Shown: positions 32,758 through 39,845 of the stretch, in pieces
Layout: every line of letters starts with the position of its first letter
How positions within the stretch are numbered: the stretch's first letter is position 1
Assembly: GCF_002705925.1 (NCBI RefSeq)
Contig: NZ_NKRE01000001.1
Span: 600,318-664,317 of the forward strand
From: Mycobacterium ostraviense
GTDB taxonomy: Bacteria > Actinomycetota > Actinomycetes > Mycobacteriales > Mycobacteriaceae
Direction: 5' to 3'
DNA: 64,000 nucleotides
Translations under genes and position numbers: made by a program
The notes under the pieces: model-generated
What the model saw: the letters and a program-made list of their open reading frames with translations, nothing else
What the model was told of the DNA's origin: nothing
Database searches by the model: none

Positions 32758-33642
32758 ATGACCTTCAACGAGGGTATGCAGATCGACACCAGCACCGCGT
32801 CGTCGTCGGGCGGTTTCCCGGGCGGGCGGATGGCCATCGGCGGTGGCATCGGCGGGTTGCTGATCGTGGTGGTCGCCCTGTTCCTGGGAGTCGATCCGGG
32901 CGGCATCATGAGCCAGCAACCGGTCGACAACCGCGAGGCCGTGGCACCCGGCTTCGACTTGAGCCGGTGCAAGACCGGCGCCGATGCCAACAAATACGTG
33001 CAGTGCCGGGTGGTGGCCACCGGCAATTCCCTGGACGCGGTATGGAAGCAGTTGATGCCCAACCGCTACACCCGCCCGCATCTGCGGCTGTTCAGTGGTC
33101 AGGTCAGCACCGGTTGCGGACCCGCCAGCAGCGACGTGGGGCCATTCTACTGTCCGGTGGACAAGACCGCGTACTTCGACACCGACTTCTTCCAGGTGCT
33201 GGTCACCCAATTCGGTTCCAGCGGTGGACCATTCGCCGAAGAATACGTCGTGGCCCACGAATACGGCCATCACGTGCAAAACCTGCTGGGGGTGCTCGGC
33301 CGCGCCCAGCAGGGCGCCCAGGGCGCCGGCGGCAACGGGGTGCGCACCGAGTTGCAGGCCGACTGCTACGCCGGCGTCTGGGCGTACTACGCGTCGACCG
33401 TCAAACAACAGAGCACCGGAGTTCCCTACCTGCAGCCGTTGAGCGACAAGGACATTCAAGACGCACTCTCGGCCGCGGCGTCGGTCGGCGATGACCGCAT
33501 CCAGCAGCAGGTGAACGGACGCACCAACCCCGAGACGTGGACACACGGCTCGTCGGCGCAGCGGCAGAAGTGGTTCACCATCGGCTATCAGACCGGCGAC
33601 CCCAACAAGTGCGACACCTTCACTGCCACCGACCTGGGATAG
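32758..33642 (+). CDS. YpfJ-type neutral zinc metallopeptidase, membrane anchored (Rv2575-like)
   Basis: This 294-residue protein has a glycine-rich N-terminus, one transmembrane helix (IGGLLIVVVALFLGV, about 34-49), and an extracytoplasmic domain. The zinc motif is EYVVAHEYGHHVQNLLG (HExxH). The family also shows ELQADCYAGVWAYY (third ligand region), DALSAAASVGDDRIQ and HGSSAQRQKWFTIGYQTGDPNKCDTF, all present. The ATG at 32758 follows a plausible GGGGAG. The substrate is unknown. Confidence 0.92.
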   Translation: MTFNEGMQIDTSTASSSGGFPGGRMAIGGGIGGLLIVVVALFLGVDPGGIMSQQPVDNREAVAPGFDLSRCKTGADANKYVQCRVVATGNSLDAVWKQLMPNRYTRPHLRLFSGQVSTGCGPASSDVGPFYCPVDKTAYFDTDFFQVLVTQFGSSGGPFAEEYVVAHEYGHHVQNLLGVLGRAQQGAQGAGGNGVRTELQADCYAGVWAYYASTVKQQSTGVPYLQPLSDKDIQDALSAAASVGDDRIQQQVNGRTNPETWTHGSSAQRQKWFTIGYQTGDPNKCDTFTATDLG

Positions 33643-33649
33643 AGCCGGG

Positions 33650-34855
33650 TTGATCAGCCACCCGATCACGGTAGGGACGGCGGAGTTCAACGCCGACCAG
33701 CACCGCTACTACGACTGGATGCGCCGCAATGCCCCGGTCTACCGCGGGCGGCTGGCCCTGCGGCCACCCGACCGGGATGTCTATTTCATCTCCCGTTACC
33801 AAGACTGCGTGGACGTGGTCACCGACCCGCGGATCCGGCGCGTCGTGGAGGGCGCCGAACACCTCCCGTTGCCCGAAGCCATCCGCATGCTCACCACTGG
33901 CACCATGGTGTACCAGGACGATCCCGCGCACCTGCGGCTGCGCAAGCTGGTCAGCCGGCCGTTTACCCCACGCGCCATCGCGCGCCTTGGCGATCGGGTA
34001 CAGACCGTCACCCGTGTTGTGCTCGACGGGTTCAAGGCAGGACAGCGGATCGACGTGCAACGCGACTATGCGTTGCCGATCCCGACCACGGTGATCAGTG
34101 AGATGGTCGGCATACCCGCTCAGGATCGGTCCGCCTGCTACGACTACATCGACTCGCTGTTCGAGATGATGTTGGCCGGCGGCACCGAGGGCGCAGCGCA
34201 GCGGATGGACGAGTTCGTCGACTATCTGCGGGATCTGGTCCAACAGCGTCGCGGCGACCCGGCGCAAGACATCATCACCACGATGATTGAGGCCAGCGAG
34301 GACGGCGACCGGCTATCGGACGACGAGATCATCGCGATGGTGTTCCTGCTCATCACCGGCGACTATCAAACGACCCCAAACGTGATCACCAACGGAATAG
34401 CCGCCCTGCTCACCCACCGCGAACAGCTGAGCCTGCTACAGCGACGACCCGAGCTCATCGGCAGCGCCGTCGAAGAGGTCCTGCGGTACACCGGCACTGT
34501 CGGCAGCACCGAGGCGACCACGTTCGCCGCTGAGGACATCGTCGTGCACGGCGTCACCATTCCGCGCGGAGCGATGGTGGTGCCGCTGCTGACATCTGCC
34601 AACCGCGACCCCGCCGAGTTCGACGATCCCGACCGCTTCGATATCACCCGCACGCCCAACAACCACCTGGCCTTCAGCCGTGGTAGTCACTTCTGTCTGG
34701 GCTCACACCTGGCGCGGATGGAAGCCCGCATCGCGATCGCCGGTTTGATCACCCGGTTTCCTGGCCTGACCTTGGGTGTAACCCCGGAGGAGCTGCGCCT
34801 CGAACCGATCCCGCTGCTCAATCGACACGCCGAGCTTCCCGTCACGCTGGGATAA
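33650..34855 (+). CDS. Cytochrome P450 with an atypical I-helix
   Basis: This 401-residue soluble bacterial-type P450 starts at TTG 33650, eight bases after the metallopeptidase stop. The heme ligand loop is AFSRGSHFCLGSHLAR, matching FxxGxHxCxG. The K-helix ExxR is EEVLR and the PERF-like region is FDDPDRFDITR. The I-helix reads FLLITGDYQTTPNV: the usual acid before Thr (A-G-x-E/D-T-T) is Gln and there is one extra residue after Gly. No ferredoxin gene is nearby. I recall no P450 at this site in M. tuberculosis, so it is probably an accessory gene. A strong terminator follows, so it is not obviously cotranscribed with the small peptide and methyltransferase downstream. Substrate unknown. Confidence 0.93.
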   Translation: MISHPITVGTAEFNADQHRYYDWMRRNAPVYRGRLALRPPDRDVYFISRYQDCVDVVTDPRIRRVVEGAEHLPLPEAIRMLTTGTMVYQDDPAHLRLRKLVSRPFTPRAIARLGDRVQTVTRVVLDGFKAGQRIDVQRDYALPIPTTVISEMVGIPAQDRSACYDYIDSLFEMMLAGGTEGAAQRMDEFVDYLRDLVQQRRGDPAQDIITTMIEASEDGDRLSDDEIIAMVFLLITGDYQTTPNVITNGIAALLTHREQLSLLQRRPELIGSAVEEVLRYTGTVGSTEATTFAAEDIVVHGVTIPRGAMVVPLLTSANRDPAEFDDPDRFDITRTPNNHLAFSRGSHFCLGSHLARMEARIAIAGLITRFPGLTLGVTPEELRLEPIPLLNRHAELPVTLG

Positions 34856-34879
34856 CACTCACCCGTCAGGCGACAGGCG

Positions 34880-34910
34880 ACGTGTCCCCCATCTGGGGGA
34901 CACGTTTCTT
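34880..34910 (+). terminator. Hairpin terminator after the P450 gene
   Basis: ACGTGTCCCCC (34880-34890) pairs perfectly with GGGGGACACGT (34895-34905) across the loop ATCT, an 11-bp stem. TTCTT follows directly. It is the clearest intrinsic-terminator-like structure I noticed in the window. It separates the P450 from the small peptide gene. Confidence 0.8.
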
Positions 34911-34924
34911 ACCCAGCAAGGGGA

Positions 34925-34945
34925 TACACATTGGCTAAATGTGTA
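34925..34945. promoter_or_regulatory. Inverted-repeat operator candidate upstream of the 22-residue peptide gene
   Basis: TACACATT (34925-34932) is the reverse complement of AATGTGTA (34938-34945), with a 5-base spacer. It lies 57 bases upstream of the GTG at 35002 in a locally AT-richer segment, a typical place for a dimeric regulator site. No regulator gene is adjacent. A weak -10-like ATAGATAC lies around 34974-34981. Confidence 0.5.
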
Positions 34946-35001
34946 ACGACAATCGGAGATGTTGATAGATACGGATCATTGATCAAGAAAGGAGATTGAT
35001 C

Positions 35002-35070
35002 GTGTCCCACGAGCTCTTGTTCAATGCCGATGAGACGACCTACGCGTTGATCTCGTTCATCGTCGACTGA
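35002..35070 (+). CDS. 22-residue peptide; [HY]-E-x-L-F family member 2
   Basis: The gene is GTG 35002 to TGA 35070, behind AAAGGAGA six bases away, among the best ribosome sites in the window. The product begins MSHELLF and ends FIVD; F7 and F19 are 11 residues apart. Aligned without gaps to the start of the gene at 38750, nine of 22 positions are identical, including MS, E4, L6, F7, E11, F19, V21 and D22. The last residue before the stop is Asp. A terminator upstream, an inverted repeat before it and a hairpin after it mark its own transcript. A SAM methyltransferase follows at 35184. It could be a precursor of a modified peptide, a leader peptide or a signalling peptide. No known family was recognised. 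Confidence 0.65.
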   Translation: MSHELLFNADETTYALISFIVD

Positions 35071-35103
35071 CGATGACCATCGGTTGGATCCACTAGCCGA
35101 CAC

Positions 35104-35150
35104 GGCCAGCGGGAGTTTGATCGGCAGGTCCCGGATAATTCCCGCTGGCC
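35104..35150 (+). terminator. Hairpin between the peptide gene and the methyltransferase
   Basis: GGCCAGCGGGA (35104-35114) pairs exactly with TCCCGCTGGCC (35140-35150), with a 25-base loop. There is no T-run after it, so it may be a leaky terminator or an RNA-stability element rather than a full stop. Such a structure would give more peptide transcript than methyltransferase transcript. Confidence 0.6.
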
Positions 35151-35183
35151 CGGCGGCGCACGACAGGACAGCAGGTACATCGC

Positions 35184-35876
35184 ATGCCCAGCAGCGGCCA
35201 ACCGGGTTCCGGCGGCCCGATAACCTCCGACGGCAGCGTGGTCGAGATCTACCGCCGGGTGTCAGGGGACGCCGAGGTGCAGGTCATTGCCGCAATGCTC
35301 AACCCGGCAAGCTCGGTGTTGGACCTGGGATCCGGTGTCGGCCGAATCGCTAATCCGCTGTCCGAACTCGGCCATCAACTCACCGCGGTGGACGACTCCG
35401 CCGACATGCTTGCCCATGTCCGGCCTGGGCGGACGGTCCAGGCCCGCATCGAGCACCTGCGGCTTGCCGAGAAATTCGACGCCGTCCTGCTGGCCAGCAG
35501 CTTGATCAACTATCCGGGTGTCGAATTCCGCAGGCGCCTCCTGGCGACCATCGCCCACCACCTCAAGCCGGACGGCAAGGCCATCATCCAGTGGCGACCA
35601 TTAGAGTGGTTCGCACAGCGACCACCGGGTAGTTACCAGCGGTCCGATGGTCAGATACTGCAGACCATGACGATCCTCAGCAACCAGGACGGGACTGTCG
35701 TCGGAGAGTTCACCCTGGACTACGACGGAAAGAGTCTGACCCAAGCGTTCGAAGCCCATCACCTGGCAGCCGACGACCTCGAAGCCTTGCTCAAAGAGGT
35801 GGGGATGCGACTAGACACCGCTGACCCGGACTCGTCGGAATGGCTGGTGGCGACACCACAACGTAGAACGAACTAG
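35184..35876 (+). CDS. Class I SAM-dependent methyltransferase
   Basis: This 230-residue protein has the class I fold. Motif I is SVLDLGSGVGRIANPLSELG, followed by TAVDDSADMLAHV (motif post-I acidic residue), FDAVLLASSLINYPG (motif II region) and HHLKPDGKAIIQW. The C-terminal part, GEFTLDYDGKSLTQAFEAHH and LEALLKEVGMRLD, is typical of small-molecule or peptide methyltransferases. Start ATG 35184 has ACAGG upstream at modest quality. It is 113 bases after the 22-residue peptide gene with a hairpin between. The substrate cannot be read from sequence. Bases 35877-36071 carry no gene; they include three tandem GCCGCAG units near 36040. Confidence 0.88.
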   Translation: MPSSGQPGSGGPITSDGSVVEIYRRVSGDAEVQVIAAMLNPASSVLDLGSGVGRIANPLSELGHQLTAVDDSADMLAHVRPGRTVQARIEHLRLAEKFDAVLLASSLINYPGVEFRRRLLATIAHHLKPDGKAIIQWRPLEWFAQRPPGSYQRSDGQILQTMTILSNQDGTVVGEFTLDYDGKSLTQAFEAHHLAADDLEALLKEVGMRLDTADPDSSEWLVATPQRRTN

Positions 35877-36071
35877 TCCCGCATCCTCAGGGTCAACGGA
35901 AGGCGCCTTTCGGTGCACGTCAGCCCGTCCCGGCGGCCTAGACTGCTGATTCCGATGGCTTCGGGTCGAATCTCGTGCGCGGGCAGAATCTGATGACATC
36001 GATGACGGCGGAAAGCTTTTACCCGGCCGCCGGCCGCAGGCCGCAGGCCGCAGAAGTAGGGAAGCTAACTC

Positions 36072-37370
36072 ATGGTGACGTGCGAGAACGGCCACCAAAA
36101 CCCCGACGACTGCCTTTTCTGCGTGGAGTGCGGAGCCCCGATCGTGCCCGCTATGGTGCTCTGCCCAGCGGGCCACCTTACTTTGGCGAATCAGCCCTTC
36201 TGTGGAGATTGCGGTGCCCCGATCACAGGTGCGGGACCGTCAGTCGCGGCCGGCATTATTTATGCGAACCTTCAGGAGGAATCCGGCATCGGGCCGTGGT
36301 TTCGGAAGGTGTGGGGGTCTCGGAAGAACGCCAAGGTCAGACGCATAGCCATCGTCGTTGGGAGTTTTCTTCTTGTGGGCGCCATTGTCGCGCTTGCATT
36401 TTCGGTGATCGACTCCGGCCACGAGCACGCCGGCACCAGCACTGCACCGGGGGCCGCACCGGGATCGACGGCGCCGGTCACGCACCTGGTCACCGCAACC
36501 GTGGCCGTCGGCTCCCTCCCGAATGGAGTAGCGGTCGATTCTGGCACCCGCACCGTCTACGCCGTCAACCACACGGTCCGCGGCACGGTGTCGGTGATCG
36601 ACGGAACGACGCACACGGTCACAGCCACCGTGCCCGTCGGCGGCAGTCCGGTCGGGACAGCGGTGGATCCAGGCACCCACACTGTCTACGTCACCAACAA
36701 CGACGACGACACGGTGTCGGTGATCGACGGGAATACGCACACCGTCACCGCCACCGTGCGGGTGGGTAACGGCCCGTTCGGGGTGGCGGTGGATCCGGAG
36801 ACCCACACCGCCTACGTCACCAACGCCTTCGACACTTCCGTGTCGGTGATCAACGGGAATACGCACACCGTCACCGCCACCGTGCGGGTGGGTAACGGCC
36901 CGTTCGGGGTGGCGGTGGACCCGGACACCCACACCGCCTACGTCACCAACAGCGGCGACGGCACCGTGTCGGTAATCGGCGGGTCCGCATACACCGTCAC
37001 CGCCACCGTGGCTGTCGGCAAGCGACCGTACGGGGTGGCGGTGGATCCCGGCACGCACGAGGTTTACACCGCCAACTCGGACGGCCATACGGTGTCGGTG
37101 ATCGACGGGAGGACGAACACGGTCATCGCCACCGTGCCCGTCGGCACGAAACCGTGGGAGATTGCGGTGGATCCGGGCACGCACAGCGTCTATGTCACGA
37201 ACTACGACAAGGACGCAACACTGTGGGTAATCGACGGGAAGGCGAACACGGTCGCGGTCACCCTGGCCGTCGGCAAGTACCCGTGGGGGGTCGCGGTGGA
37301 TCCGGACATCCACACCGGATATGTCACAAGCTACCTGGACGGAACGATGTCGGTGATTGAGGCCAGATAG
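36072..37370 (+). CDS. Zinc-ribbon, single-pass membrane protein with a seven-blade YVTN beta-propeller
   Basis: The 432-residue protein begins with two zinc ribbons, CENGHQNPDDCLFCVECGAP (about 4-23) and CPAGHLTLANQPFCGDCGAP (about 33-52). A transmembrane helix (IAIVVGSFLLVGAIVALAFS, about 93-113) follows, then a linker of small residues and prolines. Seven repeats of about 42 residues fill the rest, each like HTVTATVxVGxxPxGVAVDPxTHTxYVTNxxDxTVSVIDG, enough for a complete propeller. Topology would put the zinc ribbons in the cytoplasm and the propeller outside. Blades 3 and 4 are nearly identical in DNA (see repeat entry). The function is unknown; YVTN propellers are found in surface-layer and adhesion-like proteins. 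Confidence 0.85.
   Translation: MVTCENGHQNPDDCLFCVECGAPIVPAMVLCPAGHLTLANQPFCGDCGAPITGAGPSVAAGIIYANLQEESGIGPWFRKVWGSRKNAKVRRIAIVVGSFLLVGAIVALAFSVIDSGHEHAGTSTAPGAAPGSTAPVTHLVTATVAVGSLPNGVAVDSGTRTVYAVNHTVRGTVSVIDGTTHTVTATVPVGGSPVGTAVDPGTHTVYVTNNDDDTVSVIDGNTHTVTATVRVGNGPFGVAVDPETHTAYVTNAFDTSVSVINGNTHTVTATVRVGNGPFGVAVDPDTHTAYVTNSGDGTVSVIGGSAYTVTATVAVGKRPYGVAVDPGTHEVYTANSDGHTVSVIDGRTNTVIATVPVGTKPWEIAVDPGTHSVYVTNYDKDATLWVIDGKANTVAVTLAVGKYPWGVAVDPDIHTGYVTSYLDGTMSVIEAR
36714..36950 (+). repeat. Near-identical tandem duplication of one propeller blade
   Basis: Bases 36714-36824 and 36840-36950 match at 108 of 111 positions, offset by 126 bases (exactly 42 codons). Two of the three differences lie at blade-internal positions (Asp/Asn in VIDG/VING, and Glu/Asp in DPET/DPDT); the third is silent. 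Neighbouring blades are far more divergent, so this is a recent duplication or gene-conversion event. Confidence 0.9.
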
Positions 37371-37494
37371 ACAACATGTTTGACATCGACAGCGGCGATG
37401 AGGTCAACAATGACTTTTGATAGTCCTCCGCGCACCGACCACCGGCGCAGAGTCGAAAGTCACCTCAGCTGCGGCACCGAAGTCCCGACGAGCG

Positions 37495-38391
37495 TTACCC
37501 GCCGGCCAGCAAGTCCCGCAACTCGGCCCGCCCCCGCTCGTCAAGCGGCAGCAACGGCGCACGCGGACCCCCGACCGGGAAACCCAGCAGCTCGAGACCG
37601 GCCTTCACCGTGGTCGGCAGGCCCCCGGCGACGATGAACTGCAGCAGCGGCTTCAGGTCGTCGTAGAGCAGCTGGGCTTTCTCGAGGTCGTCGCGGCGCA
37701 CTGCCTCGTAGAGGTCGATGCAGGGCTGCGGCCGCAGGTTGGGGGCGGCCGTACACCATCCGGCCGCCCCGGCCCGCAACGCGTCCAGCACCAGCGGGTT
37801 GCTGCCGTTGCAGAAAGGAAGCTGGCCGTCACTGAGTTGGGCGATGCGGTGCATCCGGGACAGATCGCCGGTGGATTCCTTGACCATGGTGAGGTTTTCG
37901 ATGTTGTCGAACATGGTGACCAGGAGTTCGGGGCTCATGTCGACGCCGCTGGTGGCCGGATTGTTGTAGGCCATGATCGAGATGCCGATCGCGTCGCCGA
38001 TGCTGCGGTAGTGCTGGGCGATCTCGCGTTCGGTGAGCTTCCAGTAGGACACCGGCAGGATCATCACCGCGTCGGCGCCAGCCCTCTCGGCGCACCGGGC
38101 ACGCCGAATGGTCTCGGCAGTGGTCACATCCGAGACGCCGACAATCACCGGCACCCGCCGATCGACGGCCGAAATGGTGGTGTCGACCACGACGTCGAAT
38201 TCCGACTCGTCGAGGTAGGCCAGTTCACCGGCGCTGCCCAGCGGGGCAATGGCGTGCACGCCGGAGCTGACCAGGCGATCGACCAGAGCCGCGAGCCGGG
38301 CGGTGTCGATCCCGCCGGTTGACTCGGGCGCGAACGGCGTCACCGGGTAGGCGATGATCCCGTGGATCTTGGGCATGGCTGGTTGGGCCAC
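37495..38391 (-). CDS. Dihydrodipicolinate synthase/N-acetylneuraminate lyase family protein
   Basis: This 298-residue DapA-superfamily TIM barrel uses a Schiff-base lysine. The Lys is in ENLTMVKESTGDLSRM; the Tyr/GxxGE-like region is IAPLGSAGELAYLDESEF, and SIMAYNNPATSGVDM carries the second Tyr. It is probably a lyase or aldolase of a catabolic pathway rather than lysine biosynthesis, because the GTTGE motif is changed to LGSAGE. The GTG start at 38391 has GGAGGAG eight bases upstream. An aldolase remnant lies just upstream on the same strand. Bases 37371-37494 hold no gene. Confidence 0.85.
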   Translation of the reverse strand: MAQPAMPKIHGIIAYPVTPFAPESTGGIDTARLAALVDRLVSSGVHAIAPLGSAGELAYLDESEFDVVVDTTISAVDRRVPVIVGVSDVTTAETIRRARCAERAGADAVMILPVSYWKLTEREIAQHYRSIGDAIGISIMAYNNPATSGVDMSPELLVTMFDNIENLTMVKESTGDLSRMHRIAQLSDGQLPFCNGSNPLVLDALRAGAAGWCTAAPNLRPQPCIDLYEAVRRDDLEKAQLLYDDLKPLLQFIVAGGLPTTVKAGLELLGFPVGGPRAPLLPLDERGRAELRDLLAGG

Positions 38392-38427
38392 AGCGAAGCT
38401 CCTCCGATTCGGTTGGCGGATAACGAG

Positions 38428-38757
38428 TCAGCTACTCAGTGCATCGGGATGGCGCGCCAGGGCGCGGCGGGCATAGTAGCCGAAGTTGGCCCGGCTGCGC
38501 GCCGGTGTCGGCGTCCAGTCGTGGGCCTCTCGGGCCAGCTGCTCGGGCAGCTCGGCGATGGTTCCGGCGGCCATGGCGGCCAGCTGTAGTTTGACGGCAC
38601 GCTCGATCAGCACCGCCAGTGAGCACGCCTCCTCGATGCTGGCCGCGGCCACCACCTGTCCGTGATGGGCCAGCAACACCGCCTTCTTGGAACCCAGTGC
38701 GGCGGTGATAGTTTCGCCCTCCTCGTTGCCGACGGGAAACGGAGGCGATATGTCCTA
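38428..38757 (-). pseudogene. C-terminal remnant of a class II (fuculose-type) aldolase
   Basis: The readable part is about 100 residues with TAALGSKKAVLLAHHGQVVA, then EEACSLAVLIERAVKLQLAA and a C-terminal RANFGYYARRAL. This matches the end of class II aldolase/adducin-domain proteins, including the zinc-binding HHG. The first part of the domain is missing; a TAG about 38755 stops the frame on the 5' side. It precedes the DapA-like gene, so the two may once have formed a catabolic operon. The 5' break coincides with the start of the small plus-strand gene at 38750. Confidence 0.65.
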
Positions 38758-39052
38758 CGAAACCTTGTTCCGCGAGGAAGAAGACCCGCGTTCGTCACGT
38801 TGGTTCACCGTCGACTACCGCCGGCACACCGGCCGGCAACGGCGTCACGTGTGTGCCCCCTTCCACGGGGCCGGCCCGGCCCAACCGACACCGGCGCCCA
38901 CACCCGCGGCGAAAGCCACAGCGCCTGACGCCGGAACGGTGTTTTCCGTTGAGGATCGAGGATGCGATGAGAGCGAACATGTTCCACGCCACCGTGTCAA
39001 AGGCCGCTTGCCCGATATTGATCACCAGATTGTTGTTGAAGAAATCGTCTAA
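38750..39052 (+). CDS. Small ORF beginning with the [HY]-E-x-L-F peptide pattern; family member 3
   Basis: ATG 38750 has GGAGG four bases upstream. The product begins MSYETLF and at residues 18-22 reads WFTVD, which lines up without gaps with the 22-residue peptide at 35002. Position 23 is TAC where the other has TGA. Beyond residue 23 the frame runs on to 39052 (100 residues in all) through arginine- and proline-rich sequence with no recognisable domain, so the natural gene may be the first 22-30 residues followed by read-through after loss of a stop, or a longer precursor. It sits where a class II aldolase gene is broken. Confidence 0.5.
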   Translation: MSYETLFREEEDPRSSRWFTVDYRRHTGRQRRHVCAPFHGAGPAQPTPAPTPAAKATAPDAGTVFSVEDRGCDESEHVPRHRVKGRLPDIDHQIVVEEIV

Positions 39053-39190
39053 CGGGCTGGTCGCCGGGGATGAGACGGCCGGCGGCGCGGCAAGCGATTG
39101 CACCGCGGCGGGCAGGGTGGACACCAGCCCACCAAAGCCTGGCTGCGCGCTGCAGACGGGCACGTCACAGCACATCCAGGTCGCCGGGGC
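38935..39190 (-). pseudogene. Fragment of an unidentified exported or PE/PPE-like protein
   Basis: On the minus strand the segment reads GLVSTLPAAVQSLAAPPAVS, then PLDDFFNNNLVINIGQAAFD and TVAWNMFALIASSILNGKH. This looks like genuine coding sequence with a C-terminal hydrophobic helix, similar in style to mycobacterial exported proteins. It lacks a credible start and its flanks are frame-shifted and arginine-rich. I cannot name the family with confidence. It overlaps the tail of the plus-strand small ORF, which is another reason to doubt that tail. Confidence 0.4.
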
Positions 39191-39303
39191 TCGCCGCCGG
39201 GTACGCCTGACGGCGCGGCGGCGATTCGGCCGGGTGACCGACGGCACTACATGCGGCTTGCGCTCAACGGATTGTCTTGTGCCACAAGGCCAGACCAGCC
39301 CGG

Positions 39304-39750
39304 TCACCACGGCCGCGTCGAGCAGGAGACTCCGCTGCCACCGTTCTGCGACACCACCACCTGACCGTTGACCGCGATCTCGCAGTGGAACTCCGGGTTG
39401 ACCCGCAGCCCGCCACTGGCGGTGACGATCGCCCACTGGTTCGGGTTTGCCAGCGTGGTCGTATAGACCAGCGGCTCGCCGCCGGTGATCGGGGCGTGCA
39501 CGGTGGTCATGTACTTCGACGAGTCGGCGTTGAACGCCGCCTGGCTGGGCGGGTCGGCGTTCATGTACTGGATGTTGGCCATCAGATCACTGGTGGTGGT
39601 GACGGTGTAGGTCACCTGATGCCCGGCCGGGTCCGCGTGGGAGACCGCCGGAGCTGCCGCAATCCCCGCGACCATCGCCAAGGCTGCTGCGGCCATTGCC
39701 GCACAGCCTGCCGCTGCGACCGCGCTTACCGTCTTTCGCACGTCCGTCAT
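39304..39750 (-). CDS. Secreted MmpS-like protein (Rv2576c-like)
   Basis: This 148-residue protein starts at ATG 39750 (MTDVRKTVSAVAAAG). A signal peptide follows (about 10-40, with AAMAAAALAMVAGIAAAPAVSHA and a likely cut after SHA). The mature part VTYTVTTTSDLMANIQYMNADPPS and ITGGEPLVYTTTLANPNQWA has the beta-rich MmpS-type pattern, ending with EFHCEIAVNGQVVVSQNGGSGVSC with two Cys that may form a disulfide. From memory it matches Rv2576c in M. tuberculosis. No MmpL partner is intact here, though an MmpL fragment lies at 40818. Divergent from the patatin gene, with a 95-base gap. Confidence 0.78.
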   Translation of the reverse strand: MTDVRKTVSAVAAAGCAAMAAAALAMVAGIAAAPAVSHADPAGHQVTYTVTTTSDLMANIQYMNADPPSQAAFNADSSKYMTTVHAPITGGEPLVYTTTLANPNQWAIVTASGGLRVNPEFHCEIAVNGQVVVSQNGGSGVSCSTRPW

Positions 39751-39845
39751 ATCGAAAACGCTACCGGATTCGTTACGGACGGTAGGGATTTGCGATCTCG
39801 CCGGAAGCCGCAGCCGCGGCGGCAAAAGGTCCTTAGTATCCAACT

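Noticed and set aside
32164..33690. 508-residue minus-strand ORF
   Set aside because: Antisense to the SRPBCC and metallopeptidase genes, both of which have clear motifs.
35002..35070. Peptide 2 as an FxLD-type lanthipeptide leader
   Set aside because: It ends FIVD, which resembles the FxLD leader box, but a stop follows at once and there is no Ser/Thr/Cys core and no lanthionine synthetase nearby.
36714..36950. CRISPR-like direct repeat
   Set aside because: Only two copies, in frame, coding for propeller blades.
36240..37313. 357-residue minus-strand ORF with repeats
   Set aside because: The repeats mirror the propeller blades on the other strand.
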